This document shows, piece by piece, positions 9,257 to 17,839 of a stretch of 64,000 nt of DNA; the stretch's first letter is position 1; the number at the start of each line of letters is the position of its first letter. The position numbers were made by a program, and so were the translations under genes. The notes below the pieces were generated by a model. It worked only from the letters and a program-made list of their open reading frames with translations, had not been told where the DNA came from and did no database searches. The stretch is taken from positions 19,852 through 83,851 of the forward strand of contig NZ_BCQP01000057.1 of the NCBI RefSeq assembly GCF_001552135.1, read 5' to 3'. The stretch comes from Actinomadura chibensis NBRC 106107. GTDB lineage: Bacteria; Actinomycetota; Actinomycetes; Streptosporangiales; Streptosporangiaceae.

Positions 9257-10623
9257 TCCGGGAGGGAATCGCCACCGTCGACCCGTCGACCGGTGCGGAA
9301 CTGGACTTCTACCCGTACATGACGTCCAAGGACGTCGACCGGATCATCGGCGCCGCCTTCGCCTCACGCTGGGGCCGGTCGAGCGTCGAGGACCGGATCG
9401 CCGCCATCCGCCGTCTCGGCGACATCCTGGCGGCACGACGCGACGCGCTGGCCACCCTCATCACGCTTGAGATGGGCAAGCCCGTCCGGCAGGCGCGGGC
9501 CGAGATCGACAAGTGCGTCCTGGCCTGCCGCTACTACGCCGCGGAACTGCGGGAGATCCTCGAGCCGGAGACCTTCGACGTCGACGGTGACACCGCCATC
9601 GTGCGCGTCGTGCCGCTCGGGGTCGTGTTCGCCATCCTGCCGTGGAACTACCCGTGGTGGCAGGTGATACGGGCGATGCTCCCCGCGATCGCGGCGGGCG
9701 ACACCGTGGTCCTCAAACACGCGGAGTCGGTCACGGGGAACGCGCTGGCCGTCCAAGAGGTCTTCCAGACCGCGTTCGGCGCCGACGTGCTGCAGACGGT
9801 CGTCGTCGACGGCGCCACGGCGTCGGACATCATCGACGATCCCCGCATCGCCGCGGTCACCTTCACCGGCAGCGACCGGGTCGGCTCGATCGTCGGCGCC
9901 CGTGCGGGCGCCGCGCTCAAGAAGTGCGTGCTCGAACTCGGCGGCTCCGATCCGTTCATCGTGCTCGCCGACGCCGACGTCCCCGCCGCGGCGGCCGCTG
10001 CCGTGCGGTCGCGCTTCCTCAACAACGGGCAGAGCTGCATCGCCGCCAAACGGATCCTGGTCCACCGCGACGTGCGCGACGCCTTCGTGGACGCGCTCGT
10101 GCCCCATGTCCACGAGCTGAGAGTCGGCGACCCGGCGGAGGACACGACCGACATCGGACCGCTCGCCCGGCGGGACCTGCGCGACTCGCTACGCCGACAG
10201 CGCGACCGAGCGCTGGCGGCCGGCGGCCGCGTGCTCGCCGAGACGGACGCGCCCGAGCCCGGTCCGGGCGCGTGGTTCTCGCCCTCGATCATCGAAGTGG
10301 ACGAACGCGACTCGATCCTGCTCACCGATGAGACGTTCGGCCCGCTGGGCGCCCTCACGACCGGTGCCGACGACGACGAACTCCTCGCCATCGCGAACTC
10401 CTCGCGCTATGGCCTGAGCAGCAGCCTGTGGAGCACCGACGATGCTCACGCCGCCGCCGTGAGCGCCGGAATCCACGCGGGAGCCGTCTTCGTCAACACG
10501 ATCTCCGCGACCGACCCGCGCCTCCCGACGGGAGGCGTCAAGGCCAGCGGGTACGGACGCGAACTCGGCAGATGGGGCGTCCACGAACTGGCGAACCTCC
10601 AAGCCCTGCGCGTGCACGCCTGA
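9253..10623 (+). CDS. NAD(P)-dependent aldehyde dehydrogenase
   Basis: A 456-residue ALDH with all catalytic residues: N132 in PWNYPWW, K155 in VVLKHAE, the general base E228 in LELGGSDP, and the nucleophile C262 in NNGQSCIAAKR. The length and NNGQSC motif resemble the short GabD1/succinate-semialdehyde dehydrogenase group. The open frame continues upstream, but the GTG at 9253 is the start, preceded by GGGAGG at a normal distance and coupled by GTGA overlap to the TPP subunit. It should oxidise the aldehyde made by the TPP enzyme. It is the last gene before the tRNA. The substrate is unassigned. Confidence 0.88.
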   Translation: MIREGIATVDPSTGAELDFYPYMTSKDVDRIIGAAFASRWGRSSVEDRIAAIRRLGDILAARRDALATLITLEMGKPVRQARAEIDKCVLACRYYAAELREILEPETFDVDGDTAIVRVVPLGVVFAILPWNYPWWQVIRAMLPAIAAGDTVVLKHAESVTGNALAVQEVFQTAFGADVLQTVVVDGATASDIIDDPRIAAVTFTGSDRVGSIVGARAGAALKKCVLELGGSDPFIVLADADVPAAAAAAVRSRFLNNGQSCIAAKRILVHRDVRDAFVDALVPHVHELRVGDPAEDTTDIGPLARRDLRDSLRRQRDRALAAGGRVLAETDAPEPGPGAWFSPSIIEVDERDSILLTDETFGPLGALTTGADDDELLAIANSSRYGLSSSLWSTDDAHAAAVSAGIHAGAVFVNTISATDPRLPTGGVKASGYGRELGRWGVHELANLQALRVHA

Positions 10624-10775
10624 AACCGAACCGTCCGCCACCGCGGTCGAGCAAGATCTGATACTCGGTGCCGGAGACGCCGAGGTGACGATCGCCGACC
10701 CGCCCCTGCTCGTCGTAGTGAGGCGGCGTCCGGCGCGGTCTGCGGTGGCGAAACAGAGCCGCGTGGCGGTTGTGG

Positions 10776-10851
10776 TGGTACCCCCTACCGGATTCGAACC
10801 GGCGCTACCGCCTTGAAAGGGCGGCGTCCTAGGCCGCTAGACGAAGGGGGC
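10776..10851 (-). tRNA. tRNA-Glu (anticodon TTC)
   Basis: Read on the minus strand the gene starts GCCCCCTTCGTCTAG and folds as a cloverleaf. The anticodon stem is CCGCC/GGCGG around the loop CTTTCAA, giving anticodon TTC (Glu). The T arm is GCCGG-TTCGAAT-CCGGT. The acceptor stem ends AGGGGGT, then A73 and an encoded CCA (10776-10778). Pair 1-72 is a G-U wobble. It sits between the ALDH and metallophosphoesterase genes; no other tRNA is seen in the window. Confidence 0.97.
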
Positions 10852-10924
10852 CCGGTGGTGGCGGGGACGGCCGCCACTCGACCTGGCCAAGTGTAGAGGA
10901 CGGGGCGGGGCGGCGCGCAAACGG

Positions 10925-12610
10925 TTACCTGGGTTGGGTGGTGCGGGGGGACGGCGGGGGTGACGAGGGGGTCCGGGACGGCCAGTCGGACGGGAACTGC
11001 GACGGGAACGGCGAGGTCGGCGACGCGGGCGGGGACGGGGCGGGCGGGGACGGCTTGATGGCGCGGTCCGGCTTCGGTTCGAGGTGGCGTTCGATCTGGG
11101 CGGAGGTGAGGCCGAGGCCGCCGAGGCGGAGGTCGTCCCAGCCCTGGAGGCGGTGGGTGGCGCGGCTGAAGTAGAGGACGGAGAGCTCGATGGGGGTGGG
11201 TTCCTCGTGTTCGAGGCCGCGGAGGCCGGCGCCGCCGGTGGAGCCCTGGACGAAGAGCCGCGTGCCGGTGGGGAGCAGCTTGGTGGAGCGGGCGTGGGCG
11301 TGGCCGGAGAGGATGAGGGGCGTCATGCCGGAGAAGGACTCGCCCTCGGACGGGTCGTGGACGACGACCAGGTCCGGGGTGGTGCCGGAGGCGCGGAGGC
11401 GGTCGGCGACGACGAGGCCCTGGGCGCGCATCTGGTCGGCGCCGACGAAGTCGTCGCGGGTGCTCTTGTCGGGGGTGAAGCGGGGGTCGCCGATGCCGAA
11501 GATGCGCAGGCCCTTGACGTCGCGGGTGGCGTCGTCCAGGACGACGGCGTTCTTGTTCTTGGCGACGGCCCGCTGGGAGGACTTGGAGTCGTGGTTCCCG
11601 CGGACGTAGACGTAGGGGACCTTCAGGCTGGAGATCTCGCCGGCGAAGCGGTCCTCGGCCTTGCTGCCGTGGTCCATGAGGTCGCCGCTGTCGACGATGA
11701 GGTCGATCTTGAACTGGGTGGTGACCGACTTCATGACGTTCCAGGCGGCCGGGTTGAGGTGGATGTCGGAGACGGACAGCACGCGGATGGTGGACGGGTC
11801 CGGCTCGTAGGTCGGGAGGGTGGACGCGGCCGCGTAGAGCTGGGAGACGTTCCCGACGAGGTGGGCGAGCTGCGCGCGGTAGGCGGAGAACCGCTCGTAG
11901 ACGTTGCGGGTGTCGCCGAAGATCTGCGGGGCGTTGCCGAGCAGGCCGGTGTAGCGGGGCTCGGCGACGGACTGCGGGTTGAAGGTCGTCCAGGTCAGGA
12001 GGGTGACGGCGACGAGCCCGAGGGCGGCGGAGCCGAGGCCGACCAGGGCGCGCCGCCAGGAGCGGAAGAGGAGGAGGGCGGCGACGAACCCGGCGAGCAG
12101 CGCGAACAGGACGGCGCGGATGAGCAGGTCGGTCAGGCCCTCCCGGAGCTGGACGGCGATCTGGTCGGTGAGCCGGTCCACCTCGGAGCCGTTCTCGATC
12201 AGCTTCTGCGCCTGCTCGGGACGGACGTCGGTCAGGCTCGCCTCCAGCGACACCGGGCCCCAGTGGGTGTCGAGGCGGAGGGAGCCGAGCGGCGGCAGTT
12301 CGAGGGTCGTCCCGCCGTGCAGGGACGGGTGGAGGCTGAGCTGGACGTCGGTGGGCCCGACCGGGGTGACGGCGCGCCCGCCGAGCAGGAGGCCGACGTA
12401 GCCGCCCGCGAGGCCGACGGCGACGACGAGGAGGAGCCGCGCCCAGCGGCCCGTGACGACGGGCCGGACGCGCCGCGCCGCCGGGGCGCCGACGGCGCGG
12501 ACGCGGGCCGTGCCGGGGGCGGCGAGCCCGCGCAGGCGGCGCCAGGCTCGGACGGCGCCGCGACGGGGGGTCGCGAGGGCGGTGGTCAGCGCGGCGGGGG
12601 CCTTCGGCAC
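10925..12610 (-). CDS. Membrane-anchored calcineurin-like metallophosphoesterase
   Basis: A 561-residue protein. Hydrophobic segments lie near residues 58-78, 163-182 and 186-206, with the catalytic domain after them. The metal motifs are complete and in order: SDIHLN (D282, H284), DSGDLMDHG (D310), RGNHD (N339, H340), VVVHDP and SGHAHA. It should cleave phosphoester bonds using two metal ions; the side of the membrane is not certain. The last 45 residues are a Pro/Ser/Thr-rich tail of no recognisable domain. The gene is divergent from the zincin-like peptidase with only about 35 bases between starts. No operon partner suggests a substrate. Confidence 0.85.
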   Translation of the reverse strand: MPKAPAALTTALATPRRGAVRAWRRLRGLAAPGTARVRAVGAPAARRVRPVVTGRWARLLLVVAVGLAGGYVGLLLGGRAVTPVGPTDVQLSLHPSLHGGTTLELPPLGSLRLDTHWGPVSLEASLTDVRPEQAQKLIENGSEVDRLTDQIAVQLREGLTDLLIRAVLFALLAGFVAALLLFRSWRRALVGLGSAALGLVAVTLLTWTTFNPQSVAEPRYTGLLGNAPQIFGDTRNVYERFSAYRAQLAHLVGNVSQLYAAASTLPTYEPDPSTIRVLSVSDIHLNPAAWNVMKSVTTQFKIDLIVDSGDLMDHGSKAEDRFAGEISSLKVPYVYVRGNHDSKSSQRAVAKNKNAVVLDDATRDVKGLRIFGIGDPRFTPDKSTRDDFVGADQMRAQGLVVADRLRASGTTPDLVVVHDPSEGESFSGMTPLILSGHAHARSTKLLPTGTRLFVQGSTGGAGLRGLEHEEPTPIELSVLYFSRATHRLQGWDDLRLGGLGLTSAQIERHLEPKPDRAIKPSPPAPSPPASPTSPFPSQFPSDWPSRTPSSPPPSPRTTQPR

Positions 12611-12645
12611 GTCTGTCCCTTCTGTCGAGCAGAATCGTCGGTGTG

Positions 12646-12984
12646 ATGGAGTTGTCGCGCGATGAGTTCGAGGACCTGGTCTCCGAGGCCCTCGACACCA
12701 TCCCGTCCGAGCTGACCGCGCACATGCGCAACGTCGTCATCGTCGTCGAGGACGACGCCCCTGAGCGCGGGCTGCTCGGGCTGTACCAAGGGGTACCCCT
12801 TACCGAACGCGGAGACTGGTACGGCGGCGTCCTGCCCGATCACATTTCCATCTACCGCAATGAGATTCTCCGAATTTGCGACACCCCGGACGACGTGGTG
12901 GAAGAGGTTCGCATCACGGTCGTCCATGAGATCGCCCATCATTTCGGCATCGATGATCGGCGGCTCCATGACCTCGGATATTGA
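12646..12984 (+). CDS. Zincin-like metallopeptidase family protein
   Basis: A short (112-113 aa) protein of the Zincin_1 type widespread in actinobacteria. It has one metalloprotease motif, HEIAHHFGIDDRRL, near its C terminus, with the two His, the catalytic Glu and a third candidate ligand downstream. There is no signal peptide, so it acts in the cytoplasm. Its real substrate is not known in the family. A GTG directly before the ATG (12643) is an equally possible start. It is transcribed divergently from the metallophosphoesterase. Confidence 0.85.
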   Translation: MELSRDEFEDLVSEALDTIPSELTAHMRNVVIVVEDDAPERGLLGLYQGVPLTERGDWYGGVLPDHISIYRNEILRICDTPDDVVEEVRITVVHEIAHHFGIDDRRLHDLGY

Positions 12985-13130
12985 TCCCTTTCGTCCGGCC
13001 TGAGCGGGCCCGTTGGATGGAAACGGGTCATGCCGGGCCATGATTTGCGCACTGTAGGTCACATAACTGCCACGCAGCGTGAGTTAATAGGGACGTCGCC
13101 CGAAGGCGGGGCGGCGGAACTGGAGCATGC

Positions 13131-14480
13131 GTGGCGGAAAGGCAGACCGGTCGGCATCGTCGTCCGCCGGAGGAGCAGGCGACCTACCGCGAGGTCTTCG
13201 CGGTGGGCGAGTTCCGTGCTCTCTGGCTGGCGCAGGCGCTGTCGTTCGTCGGCGACCAGCTCGCGCAGGTCGCGCTGGCCGTCCTGGTGTACGACCACAC
13301 GAAGTCCGCGCTGCTCACGGCCGTAGTGTACGCGCTGACGTACCTGCCCCCGATCGTCGGCGGACCGGTGCTGTCCGGGCTCGCCGACCTGTTCCCGCGG
13401 CGCACCGTGATGATCGTGTGCGACGTGCTGCGGGCCGGGCTGGTCGGGTTCATGGCGCTCGTGGCGATGCCGGTGGGCGTGCTGTCCGCCCTGGTGTTCG
13501 TGACGGTCCTGCTGGGCACGCCGTTCACCGCCGCCCGCGCGGCCGTCCTGCCGGACGTCCTGGAGGGCGACCGCTACGTCGCGGGCACGGCGATCAACAA
13601 CATCACCCACCAGGGCACGCAGATGCTCGGCTTCCTCGCGGGCGGCGCGGTCGTCGCCGCCGTCGGCACCCACGGGGCGCTCGGCCTGGACGCGGTGACC
13701 TTCGGGGCGTCCGCGCTCATCCTGGTCGGCGGGCTGCGCCGGCGGTCGCCGTCGGTCCGGCGGGAGCGGGAGGCGCTGCGGCTGTGGCGCGGGACGCGCG
13801 ACGGCGTCCGCCTGGTCTTCGGCGACCCGGTGCTGCGGTCGCTGGTGCTGTTCGCGTGGCTGTGCGCGTTCTACGTCGTCCCCGAGGGCCTCGCGGCGCC
13901 GTACGCGGCGACGTTCGAGGACAGCGACGAGCGCGCGGTCACGGTGGGCCTGCTGCTGTCGGCGATGCCGACGGGGATGGTCGTCGGGGCGTTCCTGTTC
14001 AGCCGGTTCGTCCGTCCGGCGAACCGGCTGCACGCGATGGGCTGGATGTCGATGCTCGCCTGCCTGCCGCTGGTCGGCGCGGGCGCGCACCCGCCGCTGT
14101 GGGGCGTGGTGGTGCTGTGGGCGCTGTCCGGCGTCGGCAGCGCCTACCAGCTCGCGGCGAACGCCGCGTTCGTGGCCGCGGTCCCGGCGTCCGGACGGGG
14201 CCGCGCGTTCGGCCTCGCCCAGTCTGGCATCCTCGCCGGCCAGGGCCTCGGCATCCTCGTCGGCGGCGCCGCGGCCCAACTCCTCGGCCCGGAGACGGTG
14301 GTGGCGCTCGCGGGAGCCCTCGGCCTCTCGGCCGCCGCGATGCTCACCCTGATCTGGAACCAACTCCGCGGCGCCGTCATCACCGCCCCCCGAGACCGCA
14401 CCGACCCCCTCGTCGTCGCCGCGCCCCCATCAGGCGGCGACGAGCTGTCGGGCGTCAGCGGGTCGGCGCCGGCTCCCTGA
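13131..14480 (+). CDS. MFS transporter, EntS/DHA3-like
   Basis: A 449-residue permease with about 12 hydrophobic helices. The first helix region, FRALWLAQALSFVGDQLAQVAL, and the later GLADLFPRRTVMIV (MFS motif A) are characteristic of the EntS/MFS_3 group, which exports siderophores and drugs. The start is a GTG at 13131 after CTGGAG. The N-terminal 25 residues are charged and probably cytoplasmic. It seems to be a single-gene unit; no siderophore gene lies nearby, so the exported compound cannot be named. Confidence 0.82.
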   Translation: MAERQTGRHRRPPEEQATYREVFAVGEFRALWLAQALSFVGDQLAQVALAVLVYDHTKSALLTAVVYALTYLPPIVGGPVLSGLADLFPRRTVMIVCDVLRAGLVGFMALVAMPVGVLSALVFVTVLLGTPFTAARAAVLPDVLEGDRYVAGTAINNITHQGTQMLGFLAGGAVVAAVGTHGALGLDAVTFGASALILVGGLRRRSPSVRREREALRLWRGTRDGVRLVFGDPVLRSLVLFAWLCAFYVVPEGLAAPYAATFEDSDERAVTVGLLLSAMPTGMVVGAFLFSRFVRPANRLHAMGWMSMLACLPLVGAGAHPPLWGVVVLWALSGVGSAYQLAANAAFVAAVPASGRGRAFGLAQSGILAGQGLGILVGGAAAQLLGPETVVALAGALGLSAAAMLTLIWNQLRGAVITAPRDRTDPLVVAAPPSGGDELSGVSGSAPAP

Positions 14481-14492
14481 GCCATCCTCCGG

Positions 14493-14807
14493 TCAGGCGT
14501 GGGTGCGGTTTTTGTTTACGGCGTCTTTGGTCTTCTGCATGGCGTCCTGGACCTTCGGGGAGTCGCTCGCCTTCTGGACGAGGTCCTCGGCGATCGACTT
14601 CTGGGCGCCCTCCTCGGGGATCAGGATCCAGGCGATCGCGTAGAGGGCGACGCCGGCGCCGCCGAACAGGGTGAAGACGCCGAGGCCGAGCCGGACGAGG
14701 TTGGCGTCCACGCCGAGGAACTCGGCGGCGCCGGAGCAGACGCCCGCGATCATGCGGCCTTCGCGGGTGCGGCGGAGCTTCCTGTCGGTGGTGGTGTCCT
14801 TGTTCAT
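14493..14807 (-). CDS. PspC domain membrane protein
   Basis: A 104-residue protein with one PspC domain: LRRTREGRMIAGVCSGAAEFLGVDANLVRLGLGVF in two overlapping pieces, then a hydrophobic helix ending in AIAWILIPEE. PspC proteins sit in the cytoplasmic membrane and respond to envelope stress. The C-terminal part is a charged helix. I chose the ATG at 14807 because a GAGG site lies seven bases upstream; the ATG at 14813 is too close to that site, and an even earlier in-frame start is less likely. It converges on the MFS gene with only 12 bases between them. Confidence 0.88.
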   Translation of the reverse strand: MNKDTTTDRKLRRTREGRMIAGVCSGAAEFLGVDANLVRLGLGVFTLFGGAGVALYAIAWILIPEEGAQKSIAEDLVQKASDSPKVQDAMQKTKDAVNKNRTHA

Positions 14808-14945
14808 GTCCATGCCTCGATGATGCCCAGCCTCGGAGGTGTGTGACATCCGGATTCGCCCTGATTCGTCCCTGAGTGGGTCTCTGGAGGGTCAGGGGCG
14901 GGCCCCGTCGTAGGCTCGGGGGAGCCGACAGGAGGAGGCCCCGCC

Positions 14946-16097
14946 ATGGACGTGCTGCGCGTCGACGACCGGCTCACGGACGAGGAGCGGCTCGTCCGCG
15001 ACACGGTCCGGGCGTTCGCGGCGGAGGCGGTCGCGCCGCGGGTGGCGGAGTGGTTCGAGCAGGGGACGTTCCCCGTCCGGGAATTGGCCCCCGAGCTGGG
15101 CAAACTCGGGCTGCTCGGGATGCACCTGACGGGCTACGGCTGCGCCGGGACGGGGGCCGTGGCGTACGGGGTCGCGTGCCGGGAGCTGGAGGCGGCGGAT
15201 TCCGGGCTGCGCAGCTTCGTGTCCGTGCAGGGGTCGCTGGCGATGACGGCCATCCACAGGTACGGGTCCGAGGAGCAGAAGGGCGAGTGGCTGCCGAGGA
15301 TGGCGGCGGGGGAGGCGCTCGGCTGCTTCGGGCTGACCGAGCCCGACCGCGGCTCCGACCCGGCCGACATGCGCACGCGGGCGCGCCGGGACGGCTCCGA
15401 CTGGGTCCTGGACGGCGCCAAGATGTGGATCACGAACGGGTCGGTCGCGGACGTCGCGGTCGTGTGGGCGCGGACCGACGACGGGATCCGCGGGTTCCTC
15501 GTCCCGAAGGGGACGCCCGGGTTCACCGCCGGGGACGTCCACCGGAAGATGTCGCTGCGGGCGTCGATCACGTCGGAGCTCGTCCTGGACGGCGTGCGCG
15601 TTCCGGGTGATGCGGTGCTGCCCGGCGTGAAGGGGCTGAAAGGGCCGCTGGGGTGCCTTACGGAGGCGCGGTACGGGATCGTCTGGGGCGCCGTCGGGGC
15701 GGGGCGCGCCTGCTATGAGGCGGCCGTCGACTACGCCAGGACGCGCGAGCAGTTCGGGAGGCCCATCGGCGCGTTCCAGCTCACCCAGGAGAAGCTCGCG
15801 TGGATGGAGGTGGCCCTGGGGCAGGCCGGGCTCGTCGCGCTCCACATCGGGCGGCTCAAGGAGGAGGGCGGCGCCACCCCGCAGCAGGTGTCGTTCGGCA
15901 AGCTCGCGAACGTCCGCGCGGCGCTGGACGTCGCGCGCGAGGCCCGCACCGTCCTCGGCGCCAACGGGATCACGCTCGAATACCCGGTGATCAGGCACAT
16001 GAACAACCTGGAGAGCGTCCTCACCTACGAGGGCACGCAGGAGATCCACCTGCTCACCCTGGGCAAGGCCGTGACCGGGCTGGACGCGTTCCGTTAA
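14946..16097 (+). CDS. gcdH: Glutaryl-CoA dehydrogenase-type acyl-CoA dehydrogenase
   Basis: A 383-residue flavoprotein of the acyl-CoA dehydrogenase family. SGLRSFVSVQGSLAM with its Arg, and LGCFGLTEPDRGSDPADM, follow glutaryl-CoA dehydrogenase, whose Arg binds the distal carboxylate. The catalytic base is kept in LTYEGTQEIH. The expected reaction is oxidation and decarboxylation of glutaryl-CoA to crotonyl-CoA in lysine and tryptophan breakdown. It starts at the ATG 14946 after AGGAGG. It stands alone, with asd 113 bases downstream on the same strand, and could share its transcript. Confidence 0.85.
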   Translation: MDVLRVDDRLTDEERLVRDTVRAFAAEAVAPRVAEWFEQGTFPVRELAPELGKLGLLGMHLTGYGCAGTGAVAYGVACRELEAADSGLRSFVSVQGSLAMTAIHRYGSEEQKGEWLPRMAAGEALGCFGLTEPDRGSDPADMRTRARRDGSDWVLDGAKMWITNGSVADVAVVWARTDDGIRGFLVPKGTPGFTAGDVHRKMSLRASITSELVLDGVRVPGDAVLPGVKGLKGPLGCLTEARYGIVWGAVGAGRACYEAAVDYARTREQFGRPIGAFQLTQEKLAWMEVALGQAGLVALHIGRLKEEGGATPQQVSFGKLANVRAALDVAREARTVLGANGITLEYPVIRHMNNLESVLTYEGTQEIHLLTLGKAVTGLDAFR

Positions 16098-16210
16098 GCG
16101 AAGCTTGAACCCGCTGCGTAGGGTTATTGACTGGACGACCCTTCCGGCCTGGGCAACACTCCAGGTCACACCACCAGTCCAGGTCAAGCGATCTAACCAG
16201 AGGGAGCGGC

Positions 16211-17230
16211 ATGAGAATCGGGATCGTCGGCGCCACCGGCCAGGTAGGGGCCAAGATGATCGAGATCCTGGCCGAACGCGGATTCCCGGTCGACGAGCTG
16301 CGGCTGTTCGCCTCCGCCCGGTCGGCGGGGCGCAGGCTGCCCTGGGACGGCGCGGAGGTCACCGTGGAGGACGCGGCGACCGCCGACTACTCCGGGCTCG
16401 ACATCGTGCTGTTCTCGGCGGGCAAGACGACGTCCAGGGAGCTGGCGCCGAAGGTCGCCGCCGCGGGCGCGGTCGTGATCGACAACTCCTCCGGCTGGCG
16501 GATGGACCCGGACGTCCCGCTCGTCGTCGCCGAGGTCAACCCGCACGCCGCCGCGGACCGCCCGAAGGGGATCATCGCGAACCCGAACTGCACGACGATG
16601 GCCGCGATGCCCGTGCTGCGCCCGCTGCACGCCGAGGCCGGGCTGACCGCGCTCGTCGTGTCGACCTACCAGGCGGTGTCGGGCAGCGGCCTCGCCGGGG
16701 TCGCCGAGCTGCACGACCAGGCGGCGAAGACCGTCCAGGGCGCCGACCGGCTCACCCACTCCGGGACGGCCGTCGAGTTCCCCGAGCCGTCGGTCTACGT
16801 GCGGCCGATCGCGTTCAACGTCCTGCCGATGGCCGGGTCGATCGTGGACGACGGCCGCGCCGAGACCGACGAGGAGCAGAAGCTCCGCAACGAGAGCCGC
16901 AAGATCCTCGGCATCCCGGACCTGAAGGTGTCCGGGACGTGCGTGCGCGTCCCGGTGTTCACCGGGCACTCGCTGCAGGTGAACGCGCGGTTCGAGCGCC
17001 CGATCGGGCCGGAGCGGGCGAGCGAGCTGCTCGCCGGGGCGCCGGGGGTCGTGCTCTCCGACGTCCCGACGCCGCTCCAGGCCGCCGGGCAGGACCCGAC
17101 GTACGTGGGCCGCATCCGCCGCGACGAGACCGTGGAGAACGGGCTCGCCCTGTTCTGCGCGGGCGACAACCTGCGCAAGGGGGCGGCGCTCAACACCGTC
17201 CAGATCGCCGAGCTGGTCGCCGCCGAGTAG
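16211..17230 (+). CDS. asd: Aspartate-semialdehyde dehydrogenase
   Basis: A 339-residue enzyme that reduces aspartyl phosphate to the semialdehyde, leading to lysine, diaminopimelate, methionine and threonine. The NADP-binding motif GIVGATGQVG opens the protein. The nucleophile is the Cys in IANPNCTTMAAMP, and HSLQVNARF in the C-terminal half holds the catalytic His. The start ATG at 16211 follows an AGGGAG site. The open frame extends 28 codons upstream, but without a ribosome site. The aspartokinase gene usually paired with asd is not present here. Confidence 0.95.
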   Translation: MRIGIVGATGQVGAKMIEILAERGFPVDELRLFASARSAGRRLPWDGAEVTVEDAATADYSGLDIVLFSAGKTTSRELAPKVAAAGAVVIDNSSGWRMDPDVPLVVAEVNPHAAADRPKGIIANPNCTTMAAMPVLRPLHAEAGLTALVVSTYQAVSGSGLAGVAELHDQAAKTVQGADRLTHSGTAVEFPEPSVYVRPIAFNVLPMAGSIVDDGRAETDEEQKLRNESRKILGIPDLKVSGTCVRVPVFTGHSLQVNARFERPIGPERASELLAGAPGVVLSDVPTPLQAAGQDPTYVGRIRRDETVENGLALFCAGDNLRKGAALNTVQIAELVAAE

Positions 17231-17240
17231 GCGGAGGCCC

Positions 17241-17462
17241 TCAGGCGGAGCGGCGGGCGCCGCGGACCTCAAGGCTGTCGAGGAGGGCGGCGGTGCTGCG
17301 CGCGACCTCCTCGACCGCCCGGTCGAACGCCTCGGCGTTGTGGGCGGCGGGCGCGCGGAACCCGGAGATCTTGCGGACGTACTGGAGCGCGGCGGCCCGG
17401 ACGTCCTCGTCGGTCACGTCCTCGCTGAAGGGCGGGCGGAGCGTCTTGATACTTCGGCACAT
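17241..17462 (-). CDS. DUF2277 family protein
   Basis: A 73-residue protein beginning MCRSIKTLRPPF and containing AALQYVRKISGFR, the hallmark of the DUF2277 family. The family function is unknown. The conserved Cys-Arg start and the helical AFDRAVEEVARSTAALL region are both present. It is convergent with asd (10-base gap). Upstream lie two strong hairpins and a conserved 33-base element (17746-17778). Confidence 0.88.
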   Translation of the reverse strand: MCRSIKTLRPPFSEDVTDEDVRAAALQYVRKISGFRAPAAHNAEAFDRAVEEVARSTAALLDSLEVRGARRSA

Positions 17463-17524
17463 GCTCCCATTGTGACTCCCGCCTCGGACGTTTCACGCCG
17501 GTCCGGTTCGCGCCCCGGCCGGTT

Positions 17525-17556
17525 CACGCCGGGCGCCGGACCGGGCGCCCGGCGTG
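17525..17556 (-). terminator. 13-bp hairpin behind M28 peptidase
   Basis: Arms 17525-17537 (cacgccgggcgcc) and 17544-17556 are exact complements, with a six-base loop. It has no T-tract, as is common for actinomycete hairpin terminators. It lies downstream of the M28 gene in its reading direction, together with the next hairpin. Confidence 0.5.
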
Positions 17557-17571
17557 GTTACCGGAAAGTCA

Positions 17572-17609
17572 GGGCCACGGCGCCGGCGGAGCGGCCGGCG
17601 CCGTGGCCC
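17572..17609 (-). terminator. 16-bp hairpin behind M28 peptidase
   Basis: Arms 17572-17587 and 17594-17609 pair perfectly over 16 bp (core CCACGGCGCCGGC) with a six-base GGAGCG loop. It is probably the main stop for the M28 peptidase transcript before DUF2277. A T-tract is missing. Confidence 0.55.
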
Positions 17610-17745
17610 GGCGGGGGGCGGGGCCCCGATGGGGCGGCGGGGGGCACGGGCCGGGCCGAGATTCGTCCCGTGCGGCCGCCGGTTGTCAGCCCGGGGGATG
17701 GGGGGATGGGCTGTCCCAAAAAGAACACCGTGGCGGCCGGTACCC

Positions 17746-17778
17746 TGTCAACGAATCCATTCGCCACTGTATTTTCAA
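17746..17778. repeat. Conserved 33-base intergenic element, copy 1
   Basis: It matches the copy at 21752-21784 at 27 of 33 positions, in the same orientation, while the flanks diverge quickly. It begins TGTCAACGAATCCATT and ends ATTTTCAA. It is far less GC-rich than its surroundings. In this copy the core forms a small dyad, CGAAT-CC-ATTCG. Read on the minus strand it ends in TTGACA, a -35-like hexamer, but no convincing -10 follows. Its role is unknown. Confidence 0.6.
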
Positions 17779-17839
17779 GGTTGTGAACGGAGCCTGTTGA
17801 AACTCTGAAAAAGGCTCCTGAGCTGCGCCGTCTCCGGCC

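Larger units (their letters stand above)
17463..17839. other. Gene-free region: hairpins, G-rich tract, conserved element
   Basis: This 377-base gap lies between the DUF2277 start and the M28 peptidase stop, both minus strand. I see no credible gene. It holds two perfect long hairpins (17525-17556, 17572-17609), four plus-strand G-tracts (17613-17618, 17620-17623, 17631-17634, 17639-17644) able to form a G-quadruplex, and a 33-base element at 17746-17778 that recurs at 21752-21784. Confidence 0.7.

Noticed and set aside
10776..10851. tRNA-Glu as an integration site of a mobile element
   Set aside because: No integrase, no second copy of the tRNA 3' end and no phage or plasmid gene were seen within the window on either side.
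16098..16210. A riboswitch or lysine leader before asd
   Set aside because: Two CCAGGTCA copies are present, but I could not fold a lysine-riboswitch-like structure, and the gap is too short for the known classes.
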